DNA of 10,031 nt, taken from the NCBI GenBank assembly GCA_050249235.1, contig JBFWQW010000104.1, positions 1 through 10,031 of the forward strand, written 5' to 3'. The position numbers and the translations under genes are program-made. Under the pieces are notes generated by a model. The model was not told the origin of the DNA. It did not search any database and saw only the letters and a list, made by a program, of their open reading frames with translations. The stretch is from JAEKLB01 sp050249235 (GTDB taxonomy: Bacteria > Actinomycetota > Acidimicrobiia > Acidimicrobiales > CADCSY01). Shown one piece after another: positions 1 to 6,216 of this stretch (its first letter is position 1; each line of letters begins with the position of its first letter).

Positions 1-13
1 GCGGGCGAGCCGA

Positions 14-40
14 GACCTGGGAAGGGCATCAGCCCAGGTC
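14..40 (-). terminator. Hairpin downstream of tRNA-Arg, possible terminator
   Basis: GACCTGGG (14-21) and CCCAGGTC (33-40) form a perfect 8-bp stem with an 11-nt loop. It lies 16 nt beyond the CCA end of the leftward tRNA-Arg gene, a sensible place for a terminator. There is no T-run after it, so it could instead belong to a feature beyond the left edge. Confidence 0.3.
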
Positions 41-56
41 AACAGCTATGCGTTGC

Positions 57-132
57 TGGCGCGCTCGGAGGGATTCGAACCCCCAACCTTCTGATCCGTA
101 GTCAGATGCTCTATCCGTTGAGCTACGAGCGC
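57..132 (-). tRNA. tRNA-Arg(ACG), CCA encoded
   Basis: The reverse complement folds as a full 76-nt cloverleaf. The acceptor stem pairs GCGCTCG with CGAGCGC, and the D stem pairs GCTC with GAGC. The anticodon stem TCTGA/TCAGA carries the loop CTACGGA, giving anticodon ACG. The T arm holds TTCGAAT. A34 would be modified to inosine so the tRNA can read CGU, CGC and CGA. The discriminator G and a genome-encoded CCA occupy 57-60. The gene lies 38 bp downstream of the protease stop codon on the same strand and probably has its own promoter. Confidence 0.97.
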
Positions 133-143
133 TGGGCCGGTCG

Positions 144-149
144 AGTGTA
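144..149 (-). promoter_or_regulatory. Candidate -10 element for tRNA-Arg
   Basis: On the minus strand TACACT matches the actinobacterial -10 pattern TANNNT and ends 11 nt before the mature 5' end of tRNA-Arg. That is the spacing expected for a tRNA promoter. No good -35 is visible 16-18 nt further upstream, where the sequence overlaps the end of the protease gene. The evidence is the position plus one hexamer. Confidence 0.42.
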
Positions 150-170
150 GGGCACGGGCGCTGGGGGCCC

Positions 171-1964
171 TCAGCCGGGGGCGACGCCGAAGCCGGTGGT
201 GTTCCCCGAGGCGAGGACGACCCGGTAGCCGACGTCGACGGGGTTGGCGAACACGGCCACGACGGGGTCGCCGGGCCCGGCGACGTACTGGCCGAGGTAG
301 GGGGCGTCGCCGAAGGCGTAGGTGTGGCCGGTGGCCCGGATGACCCAGTAGCCCTGTCCCGAGGGCGTGGGGGCCATGCCGACCACGTCGTCGACGGCGA
401 CGCCGGCACCCGGGAGGCTGCCGAAGTAGGGCACGTCGCCGAAGCTGAAGATGCCCCCGTCGCGGGCCACCATGCGGTAGCCGCCGCCGGTGGGCGAGGT
501 GGTGATGGCGATGATCGGCTGGGTGAGCTGGATGGCGCCGGTCGAGCCGTGGAAGCCGGCGTCGCCGAAGCTGAAGATCCCGCCGTCGTAGGCCACCAGC
601 CAGTAGCCTCGGCCCGACGGTGTGGAGGCCATGGAGAACACCGGCTGGTTGAGGGGGCTGCCGCCCATCGACCCGAAGAAGGGGGCGGTGCCGTAGGTGA
701 ACACGCCGCCGTCCTGGCCGTTGAGCCAGTAGCCGGAGCCCTCCGGGATGCCGGCCCCGCCCAGGATGGGCCCGTTGAGCGGGATGCAGGACGGGTCGCC
801 GTGGTGGCCGGAGCCACCGCCGGTGGTGACCGTGCCGTTGGCCCGGGCCACCCAGTAGCCGTCGCCGGCCGGCATCGAGAAGCCGGTGACCGCGCTGGCG
901 GCCCAGCTGTTCTGGGGCGGCACGCACGACGGCGGCTTGGGCCCGACGGGCGGCCCGGCGATCCCGTCGTCCATCGTCACGCCGAACCGGGCGAGGACGA
1001 CGTCGATCGGGTTCCCGACGGTGAAGGTGCCACTGCCGCCCGTGAGCAGGGCCACCGGGTGGTCGGCGGCGTCGACCATGAGCGAGCCGGAGTCGCCGGG
1101 CTGGCTCATGGCGGTGGTGGCGACCTGGCCGTCGAAGCGGGCCTGGCCGTTGGCGCCGTAGTCGATGACCACCGTGACGTTGGTGGCCACGACCGTGCCG
1201 GTGGTGTGGTTGGTGGTCCGGCCGCACTTCTTCAGGGTGGTGGCGCCGACCACGAGCTGGGACGGTGGCACCGTCTTGACGGCGGGCGTCCAGCCGCAGA
1301 GTGTCTGGCGCTGCACGATGCCGGGCGACACAGCGGCCAGGGCGGCGTCGATGGTGTTGCTCGGCGACGACGGCCCGCAGGTCGACACGCAGAACTGGAG
1401 CGGGTGGAAGTCGTGGAGCGTGCCGAGCAGGTCGGCGGGGTCGCCGAGGGTGCCGCCGTCGAACGCACCGGGCTGGAGGATGGCGTCGCCGACCGAGGCG
1501 GCGTTGGCGTTGGCGAAGACGTGGTTGTTGCTGAGCGCGTACTGGTGGCCGGCGGCGTCCTCGACCAGGGCGCCGAGGGTGCCGGCGGTGATGTCCTTGT
1601 GGCCGGCCGAGACGCCGGGCGGCGTCGGGCGGCTGCAGGCGCCAGTGCCGCCGGCCGGGCAGCTCTGGGCCGAGAAGACGTCGCTCACCACCCGCTTGGT
1701 CGGGACGCCGTGCACGGTCTTCGGCACGATGGCGTCGGCGTCGTCGACGAACACGACGAGGACCGGATCGCCCCCGCCGTCGCGGCCGACACCCGTGCCG
1801 ACCACACCGTCCGCGCCGAGCCAGACGTCCGAGACCGCCGCCTGGGCGACCAGCACGTCCCCGAGGTCGACGGCGGGTGGGTCGGGAGCGGGATGGGCGG
1901 CGGCGAGGGTGGGCGAGCCGGACAGCGCGGCCACCACCAGGGCCAACCACCACCTCGAACCCAC
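171..1964 (-). CDS. Secreted trypsin-fold serine protease with C-terminal GYW/DGG repeats
   Basis: This 597-aa protein should be exported and cleave peptide bonds outside the membrane. Residues 1-23 are a Sec signal peptide (MGSRWW, hydrophobic core, likely cut near AAA-H). Residues about 120-330 show the chymotrypsin-fold triad: H148 in SNNHVF, D206 in NTIDAAL and S292 in QPGDSGS. Cysteines at 102/110, 192/196 and 223/247 could form disulfides, as expected for an exported protein. After a Pro-rich linker (about 338-352) come six repeats of roughly 40 residues with GYW and DGGIFSFGDA signatures. The GTG start at 1964 is chosen because GGAGG (1970-1974) lies 5 nt upstream and the signal peptide begins there. 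The substrate is unknown. The triad is direct evidence for protease activity; the repeat function is inferred as binding or scaffolding. The last repeat lacks the tail of the others. Confidence 0.85.
   Translation of the reverse strand: MGSRWWLALVVAALSGSPTLAAAHPAPDPPAVDLGDVLVAQAAVSDVWLGADGVVGTGVGRDGGGDPVLVVFVDDADAIVPKTVHGVPTKRVVSDVFSAQSCPAGGTGACSRPTPPGVSAGHKDITAGTLGALVEDAAGHQYALSNNHVFANANAASVGDAILQPGAFDGGTLGDPADLLGTLHDFHPLQFCVSTCGPSSPSNTIDAALAAVSPGIVQRQTLCGWTPAVKTVPPSQLVVGATTLKKCGRTTNHTTGTVVATNVTVVIDYGANGQARFDGQVATTAMSQPGDSGSLMVDAADHPVALLTGGSGTFTVGNPIDVVLARFGVTMDDGIAGPPVGPKPPSCVPPQNSWAASAVTGFSMPAGDGYWVARANGTVTTGGGSGHHGDPSCIPLNGPILGGAGIPEGSGYWLNGQDGGVFTYGTAPFFGSMGGSPLNQPVFSMASTPSGRGYWLVAYDGGIFSFGDAGFHGSTGAIQLTQPIIAITTSPTGGGYRMVARDGGIFSFGDVPYFGSLPGAGVAVDDVVGMAPTPSGQGYWVIRATGHTYAFGDAPYLGQYVAGPGDPVVAVFANPVDVGYRVVLASGNTTGFGVAPG
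174..902 (-). repeat. Six ~40-residue beta-rich protein repeats in the protease C-terminus
   Basis: The repeats begin at about residues 355, 399, 441, 483, 527 and 567 of the protease. Each has a hydrophobic strand, a small/polar turn (TPSGxG), GYW or GYR plus V, then DGGIFSFGDAxFxGS. Repeats 3 and 4 are closest to consensus; 1 and 6 are most diverged. The DNA is also similar between copies: on the plus strand 'tcgccgaagctgaagat' occurs in both repeats 3 and 4. The periodicity is compatible with a six-bladed propeller or a linear beta-solenoid. Repeats of this kind are common in exported actinobacterial proteins. Confidence 0.75.
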
Positions 1965-2162
1965 GCCCGCCTCCGCTCGCCGTTCCGTCGCCTACGCCGC
2001 GACCATCTCCGAAGCCTCGGTACGACCCGGCTTCCCCTTGAGCCGGTCGCGACAGCCGGCGCGGGTCCGCCCACCATGCAGGCCGGCGATGGCCGGGCCC
2101 GCGGTCGCGCCGGGGCCTCCGGCTGGTTCGATGGTCGCCGTGGATCCCGCCGGCAGGCCCGC
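1965..2162. promoter_or_regulatory. Divergent intergenic region between protease and MpaB-like gene
   Basis: This 198-bp gap holds the start signals of two divergent genes. The only clear element is the protease Shine-Dalgarno GGAGG (1970-1974, minus). An imperfect hairpin pairs GAAGCC (2011-2016) with GGCTTC (2029-2034), with TCG-GTA-CGA at its tip; this palindrome could be an operator. No convincing TANNNT -10 was found for either gene. Confidence 0.4.
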
Positions 2163-3053
2163 ATGACCGCCGTGATGCGCACCGTCGCCGAGCGGGTGGC
2201 CGCCAGCCTGCGCACCACCCTCTCGGGGAGCCCCACCGGCTCGCCCGAGTGGGTCGACCAGCTCGCCGAGCCCGGCGACGCCGGGTGGTCGGGACCGGGG
2301 TCGGCCAGCTGGGCCGTGCACGGCTCGCTGGCCACGCTGATCGGGGGCATCCGGGCCCTCGTGCTCCAGGCCCTCCACCCCCTGGTGCTGGCCGGGGTCG
2401 ACCAGCACAGCGACTACCGCACCGACCCGCTGGGCCGGCTCTGGAACACCAACCGGTTCATCACGGTCACCACCTTCGGGTCGAGCCGGCACGCCCAGCG
2501 GGAGGTGGACACCGTGAAGGCCATCCACGCCCGGGTGGTGGGCACCGCCGCCGACGGCCGGGCCTACCGGGCCGACGACCCCCACCTCCTCGGCTGGGTG
2601 CACCTCACGCTCACCGACTCGATGTGGTGGGCGTACGAGCGGTTCCACGACCGCGTCGACTCGCCGGCCGACGCCGACGCCTACTTCGCCGAGACGGCCC
2701 GGGTCGGTGCCGCCCTCGGCGTGGCCGATCCGGCCCGCACCGCCGGGGCGGCGGCCGACCAGCTGGCCGGCTACCTGCCGGAGTTGGCCCGGGACGAGAT
2801 CACCGAGCGGACGCTGCACTTCCTCCGGCACCCGCCGCTGCCGGGGCTCACCGGCGTGGGCTACCGGCCCCTGGCCGCGGCCGCGTGGTGGGGACTGCCC
2901 GACGCGGCCAAGCCACTGGCCGGTCCCGGGCCGTGCGTGCCCTTCCCCGAGCAGGCGGCCCGGGCCGAGCTGGCCGGGCTGCGCCTGGCCCTCGGCCGCT
3001 CGCCGGCCCTGACCAACGCCCGGGCACGGGCCGGCGCGGGCACGACCGGCTGA
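2163..3053 (+). CDS. MpaB/DUF2236-family oxygenase-like protein
   Basis: This 296-aa protein matches the DUF2236 family, named for the MpaB oxygenase domain and shared with latex-clearing rubber oxygenases. Family hallmarks run in order: ALVLQALHPLVLAGV (66-79), QHSDYRTDPLGRL (81-93), a helix around NRFITVTTFG, DGRAYRADDP (131-140), HLLGWVHLTLTDS (141-153), then AYERF and AYFAET. Conserved histidines H72, H82, H122 and H147 are candidate heme or metal ligands, though which ones bind is not visible here. There is no signal peptide or clear membrane segment, so it is probably cytoplasmic or peripheral. ATG 2163 was chosen because coding-like residues begin there. No strong Shine-Dalgarno is seen; ATG 2175 and the low-complexity in-frame ATG 2076 are alternatives. 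The substrate is unknown. Confidence 0.85.
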   Translation: MTAVMRTVAERVAASLRTTLSGSPTGSPEWVDQLAEPGDAGWSGPGSASWAVHGSLATLIGGIRALVLQALHPLVLAGVDQHSDYRTDPLGRLWNTNRFITVTTFGSSRHAQREVDTVKAIHARVVGTAADGRAYRADDPHLLGWVHLTLTDSMWWAYERFHDRVDSPADADAYFAETARVGAALGVADPARTAGAAADQLAGYLPELARDEITERTLHFLRHPPLPGLTGVGYRPLAAAAWWGLPDAAKPLAGPGPCVPFPEQAARAELAGLRLALGRSPALTNARARAGAGTTG

Positions 3054-3065
3054 GCCGGCCGGCCC

Positions 3066-3100
3066 GCGCCGCGGCACCGGTCGCCCGGCCACCGCGGCGC
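3066..3100. terminator. Nested hairpin between convergent genes
   Basis: A perfect 9-bp stem pairs GCGCCGCGG (3066-3074) with CCGCGGCGC (3092-3100). Inside the loop, CCGG (3077-3080) pairs with CCGG (3085-3088). It sits between two convergent stop codons (3053 and 3118), so it could stop transcription from both sides. It has no T-run, as is common in high-GC actinobacteria. Confidence 0.5.
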
Positions 3101-3117
3101 CCGGCCCGCCCATCGGC

Positions 3118-3882
3118 CTAGTGCGCTCCCTCGACCATCTTGATCACGGCGAACATGGCGCCCTGGTCGTCGCTGAGGACGGCGAAGCGGCCGACCGGCA
3201 CGTCCATCGGACCGGTGACGAGCGTCGCCCCCAGGCCCTCGGCCTTGGCGACGGCGGCCTCGCAGTCGTCGACGGCGATGTAGACGAGCCAGTAGGGCGG
3301 CACCGCGTCGGGCACCATCTCCGGCATCGGCATCATGCCGGCCACCGAGCGGCCCCCGACCTGGAGCTCGACGTAGGCGTCGCCCCCGCCCAGCTCGGCG
3401 CCGAACAGGTCGCGGTAGAAGGCGGTGGCCTTCGGGAGGTCGCGGGTGCTGAGCTCGTTCCAGCACCAGGTGTTCGGCTCGTTGACGAGCCCGGCACCGT
3501 GGTGGGCGTCGGCCTGCCACAGCGAGAAGGCCGCCCCGGTGGGGTCGGCCAGCACCGCCATGCGACCCTGGCCGGGGATGTCCATCGGCTCGACGAAGCA
3601 GGCGCCGCCCAGCTCCTTGGCCCGGGCCACCGAGTCGTCGGCGTCGGTGACGGCGAAGTAGCTCGTCCAGTAGGGCGGCCCCGGGTTCTGGGCCGGGCCG
3701 AGACCGGCGACGGCCTTGCCCCGGTAGGTGAAGTTGCGGTAGCCGCCCGTCTCCTCGACGGGACCCAGCTCCTCGGCCGTCCAGCCGAAGAGGGCGCCGT
3801 AGAAGGCGGCGGCCTTCTCGATGTCGGGCGCGCCGAGATCGATCCAGGTGGGCGTGCCGGGTGCGTACTCGGTGATCTCCAT
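3118..3882 (-). CDS. Two-domain VOC (glyoxalase-fold) protein, Cfp30B/Rv0577-like
   Basis: This 254-aa protein contains two vicinal-oxygen-chelate domains (about 10-124 and 136-250). Each begins with W-x-[DE]-L plus AxxFYxxLFG and ends with GR[MF]AVL.D.xGAxF. Its length and layout match the mycobacterial 27-kDa antigen Cfp30B (Rv0577), a family tentatively tied to methylglyoxal or small-molecule handling; that assignment is from memory. The usual His/Glu metal ligands are not evident: D15 and E143 sit at the first ligand positions, and W122 or V246 sits near the last. A non-metal or ligand-binding role is therefore possible. ATG 3882 has no Shine-Dalgarno, but a -10-like hexamer sits 7 nt upstream, suggesting a leaderless mRNA. 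The gene lies 81 bp downstream of the kinase on the same strand, with a hairpin between, so it is probably not in that operon. Confidence 0.88.
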   Translation of the reverse strand: MEITEYAPGTPTWIDLGAPDIEKAAAFYGALFGWTAEELGPVEETGGYRNFTYRGKAVAGLGPAQNPGPPYWTSYFAVTDADDSVARAKELGGACFVEPMDIPGQGRMAVLADPTGAAFSLWQADAHHGAGLVNEPNTWCWNELSTRDLPKATAFYRDLFGAELGGGDAYVELQVGGRSVAGMMPMPEMVPDAVPPYWLVYIAVDDCEAAVAKAEGLGATLVTGPMDVPVGRFAVLSDDQGAMFAVIKMVEGAH

Positions 3883-3889
3883 GGGTCGG

Positions 3890-3918
3890 ACGGTACGCCC
3901 CGGGGGTGACAGCGGGAA
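3890..3918 (-). promoter_or_regulatory. Candidate leaderless promoter of the VOC gene
   Basis: On the minus strand TTCCCG (3918-3913) and TACCGT (3895-3890) are separated by 17 nt, and TACCGT fits TANNNT. Seven nucleotides follow before ATG 3882, so transcription would start at or next to the start codon. The -35 is weak (about 3 of 6 positions). Confidence 0.45.
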
Positions 3919-3919
3919 G

Positions 3920-3963
3920 GCCGGCCGGCGACGGGCGGATGACGGTGTGCCCGACGGGCCGGC
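3920..3963 (-). terminator. Nested hairpin after the histidine kinase
   Basis: GCCGGCC (3920-3926) pairs with GGCCGGC (3957-3963), directly abutting the kinase stop codon. Inside, CGGGC (3932-3936) pairs with GCCCG (3949-3953). The structure is a plausible terminator for the regulator-kinase operon, although it overlaps the candidate VOC promoter zone and has no T-run. Confidence 0.35.
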
Positions 3964-5355
3964 TCAGGCCGGCGTCGCCCCGTCGGCCACCGGCAGGCGC
4001 AGGCGGAACAGGGCTCCCTCCCCGAAGGTGGACTCGACCTCGGCCCGGCCGCCGTGGGCCTCGGCCACCGCGGCCACGATCGACAGGCCGAGGCCCGTGC
4101 CGCCGCCCTGGGCCCGGGCCCGGGAGCGGTCGATCCGGTAGAAGCGCTCGAAGAGGTGGGGCAGGTCGCCGGCCGGGATCCCCGAGCCGTCGTCGGCCAC
4201 CTCGACCAGCGCCTCGGCACCGGCTCGACCCACCGTCACCCGCACCGACGCCGCCGCCGGCGTGTGGGCCACCGCGTTCGACACCAGGTTCTGGACCGCC
4301 TGGCGGAGGCGGCCCTCGTCGCCGTCGACCCGGAGCCGCTCGCCGGGCACCTCGAGGGCGATCGAGCGCCCGGGGTTCGCCACCCGGGCGTCGGCCACCA
4401 CCTCGCCCACCACCGCGCCGAGGTCGACCGGGACCAGCTCGAGCGGCCGGCCCTGGTCGAGGCGGGCCAGGAGCAGCAGGTCGTCGACCAGCACGCCCAT
4501 GCGGGCCGCCTCCGCCTCGATCCGCTGCATCGACCTGGCCAGGTCCTCCGGGCGTTCGGACGCGCCCCGCCGGAACAGCTCGGCGTAGCCCCGGATCGAC
4601 GTCAGCGGGGTGCGCAGCTCGTGGGCGGCGTCGGCGACGAAGCGTCGCAACCGGTGCTCGGACTCGGTCCGCTCGGCGAAGGCGCCCTCGATCTGGTGGA
4701 GCATGGCGTTGAGCGACGCGCCCAGGCGGCCGACCTCGGTCTTCGGGTCGGCCGGCTCGACCCGGCGGGCCAGGTCGCCGGCGGCGATGGCGCCGGCCGT
4801 CGCCCCCATGGCCTCGAGCGGGCGCAGGCCCAGCTTCACCACCCACCAGGCCATCCCGGCCAGGCCGCCCAGCACGGCGAGGGCCACGAACAGCTCGACC
4901 CGGACCAGCCGGCCGAGCGTGTCCTGGACGTCGTCGAGCGGGATGGCGACGGCGAGCGTGTAGCCCTCACCCGTGCGCGGGTCGACGGCGGGGTCGATCC
5001 GCACCCGCCAGTTCCCGACGGTGAACGGCCGCTTGGTCGGCCGGTCGTGGTCGAAGCCGGGGGGCCGCCGGTCGCTCCGGTCGAGCGAGCCGCTCACGAC
5101 GACCTCGCCGTCGCTCCCCCGGAGCTCGCCCCAGGTGCCGGCCGGCAACGAGCGCTCGGCGCCCCCGCTGGCCAGCCCGAAGCCGGGGCGACCGAAGCTC
5201 GTGGCCACCGGCTGGCCGGCCACGGCCAGCTGCTGGTCGACGCGGTCGTACAGGAACGACCGCAACGACGAGTAGGTGACCACGCCGGCCACGGCCAGGC
5301 CCATCGCCGCCAGCACGACGAGGCCGACCATGAGGCGGGCGCGCAGCGAGGTCAC
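3964..5355 (-). CDS. Membrane sensor histidine kinase (HAMP-HisKA-HATPase)
   Basis: This 463-aa kinase should sense an envelope signal and phosphorylate the regulator encoded just upstream. The order is TM1 (about 8-28), an extracytoplasmic domain of about 120 residues (29-151), TM2 (about 152-174), HAMP (about 175-228), HisKA with H245 in DAAHELRTPLTSIRGY, and an ATPase domain. The ATPase shows the N box QNLVSNA (355-361), the G1 box DDGSGIP (388-394), the F box LFERFYR (401-407) and the G2 box GGGTGLGLSI (417-426). All catalytic boxes are intact. The layout resembles mycobacterial TrcS/PrrB/MprB-type kinases. GTG 5355 lies 8 nt after the regulator stop and places RAR residues before TM1; no Shine-Dalgarno is seen, consistent with translational coupling. 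The sensor domain has no recognised ligand motif. Confidence 0.93.
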   Translation of the reverse strand: MTSLRARLMVGLVVLAAMGLAVAGVVTYSSLRSFLYDRVDQQLAVAGQPVATSFGRPGFGLASGGAERSLPAGTWGELRGSDGEVVVSGSLDRSDRRPPGFDHDRPTKRPFTVGNWRVRIDPAVDPRTGEGYTLAVAIPLDDVQDTLGRLVRVELFVALAVLGGLAGMAWWVVKLGLRPLEAMGATAGAIAAGDLARRVEPADPKTEVGRLGASLNAMLHQIEGAFAERTESEHRLRRFVADAAHELRTPLTSIRGYAELFRRGASERPEDLARSMQRIEAEAARMGVLVDDLLLLARLDQGRPLELVPVDLGAVVGEVVADARVANPGRSIALEVPGERLRVDGDEGRLRQAVQNLVSNAVAHTPAAASVRVTVGRAGAEALVEVADDGSGIPAGDLPHLFERFYRIDRSRARAQGGGTGLGLSIVAAVAEAHGGRAEVESTFGEGALFRLRLPVADGATPA

Positions 5356-5363
5356 GGGGCCGC

Positions 5364-6050
5364 TCAGTCGCGGGGCAGGCGGAGGCTGTAGCCGACGCCC
5401 CGCACCGTGTGGATGAGCGAGGGACCCAGGCCGTCGAGCTTCTTGCGGAGGTAGGAGATGTAGGTCTCGACCACGTTCCCGTCGCCCCCGAAGTCGTACT
5501 CCCACACGTGGTCGAGGATCTGCGCCTTCGACAGCACCCGGCGGGGGTTGGAGAGCAGGAAGCGCAGCAGCTTGTACTCCGTGGCGGTGAGGTCGACAGG
5601 CGTCCCGGCACGGAAGACCTCGTGGGTGTCGTCGTCCATCTCGAGGTCGGCGAAGCGCAGGACGGCCGACGCGGCCCCGTCGCCGTCGGCCCGGCGCAGG
5701 ACGGCCCGCACCCGTGCCACCAGCTCCTCGAGGCTGAACGGCTTGGTGACGTAGTCGTCGCCCCCGAGGGTGAGGCCCCGCACCTTGTCCTCGGTGGCGT
5801 CCCGGGCGGTGAGGAAGAGGATCGGCACCCGGCGGCCCTCGGCCTGGAGCCGGCGGGCCATCTCGAAGCCGTCGATGTCGGGGAGCATGACGTCGAGGAC
5901 GATCAGCTGCGGGCGGAACGACCCGACCGCATCGAGTGCGGCCCGCCCGTTGGCCCGGACGTCGACCTCGAAGCCCTCGTATCGCAGGGCCGTCGACACC
6001 AGGTCGGTGATGTTGTCCTCGTCGTCGACCACCAGGACCCGGGGTGCCAT
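5364..6050 (-). CDS. OmpR/PhoB-family response regulator
   Basis: This 228-aa regulator has a receiver domain (about 4-118) with acidic residues D9, D10 and E11, phosphoacceptor D53 in VLDVMLPDIDG, T81 in FLTARD and K103 in VTKPF. A winged-helix DNA-binding domain (about 130-226) follows, with LTATEYKLLRFLLSNP, the recognition segment around GNVVETYISYLRKKLD and the wing HTVRGVGYSLR. It is therefore a canonical phospho-activated transcription factor. ATG 6050 is preferred over ATG 6059 because AGGA lies 8 nt upstream of it, whereas AGG abuts 6059. It is the first gene of a regulator-kinase operon and is divergent from the secreted-protein gene. The 11-bp direct repeats just upstream suggest autoregulation. 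Confidence 0.95.
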   Translation of the reverse strand: MAPRVLVVDDEDNITDLVSTALRYEGFEVDVRANGRAALDAVGSFRPQLIVLDVMLPDIDGFEMARRLQAEGRRVPILFLTARDATEDKVRGLTLGGDDYVTKPFSLEELVARVRAVLRRADGDGAASAVLRFADLEMDDDTHEVFRAGTPVDLTATEYKLLRFLLSNPRRVLSKAQILDHVWEYDFGGDGNVVETYISYLRKKLDGLGPSLIHTVRGVGYSLRLPRD

Positions 6051-6070
6051 GGCGGCCATCCTGCAACGAT

Positions 6071-6092
6071 CGGCTGTGAGCCTGCTGTGAAC
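6071..6092 (-). promoter_or_regulatory. 11-bp direct repeat, likely OmpR-family regulator box
   Basis: On the minus strand GTTCACAGCAG (6092-6082) is followed directly by GCTCACAGCCG (6081-6071), with 9 of 11 positions identical. Tandem half-sites one helical turn apart are the usual OmpR/PhoB-type target, and the GTTCAC core recalls Streptomyces PHO boxes. It lies 21 nt upstream of the regulator start, close enough to control it and perhaps the divergent gene. Confidence 0.6.
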
Positions 6093-6112
6093 CCCCGCGG
6101 GTGGAACGGGGG
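6092..6112. repeat. Inverted repeat in the divergent promoter region
   Basis: CCCCCG (6092-6097) and CGGGGG (6107-6112) form a 6-bp perfect inverted repeat with a 9-nt loop. It lies between the two 11-bp direct repeats and overlaps the possible -35 at 6103-6107. Its function is unknown and the GC background makes chance pairing plausible. Confidence 0.3.
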
Positions 6113-6130
6113 CCCGACATTCCCAGGTTG
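6103..6130 (+). promoter_or_regulatory. Possible ECF-sigma promoter for the secreted-protein gene
   Basis: GGAAC (6103-6107) and GGTTG (6126-6130) are 18 nt apart. This resembles the GGAAC-type -35 and GTT-type -10 of actinobacterial SigE/SigH-like ECF sigma factors. No TANNNT -10 is visible on this strand between 6051 and 6216. It would give a 5' UTR of about 75-80 nt. Both hexamers are short, so chance is a real possibility. Confidence 0.3.
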
Positions 6131-6146
6131 CTCCAAGGTTCGGCCC
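6125..6146 (+). promoter_or_regulatory. Second 11-bp-period direct repeat
   Basis: AGGTTGCTCCA (6125-6135) is followed directly by AGGTTCGGCCC (6136-6146), with 7 of 11 positions identical. The first five bases are the same in both. Its motif differs from the 6071-6092 repeat but has the same period, so it may be a second regulator site or a coincidence. Confidence 0.35.
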
Positions 6147-6216
6147 AGAGGATGGCCAGGTCGGCGACGAAACCTTCGTTCGTCCCCCTCGATGCCCAGA
6201 TGCAAGGAGAAAGACG

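Noticed and set aside
46..170. Extension of open frames through tRNA-Arg
   Set aside because: The segment is a perfect tRNA cloverleaf and translated tRNA residues carry no protein signal.
324..2162. Long open frame on the plus strand antisense to the protease, joined in frame to the MpaB-like gene
   Set aside because: It is rich in Arg, Gly and Ala with no domain, as expected for the shadow of a GC-rich gene; recognisable family sequence begins only at about 2163.
2076..2162. ATG 2076 as the start of the MpaB-like gene
   Set aside because: It would add 29 low-complexity Arg/Gly residues without a better ribosome site; 2163 is kept, with modest certainty.
4054..5391. 445-codon open frame on the plus strand opposite the histidine kinase
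   Set aside because: The opposite strand encodes an intact kinase with all boxes; this frame has no family signature and reflects third-position GC bias.
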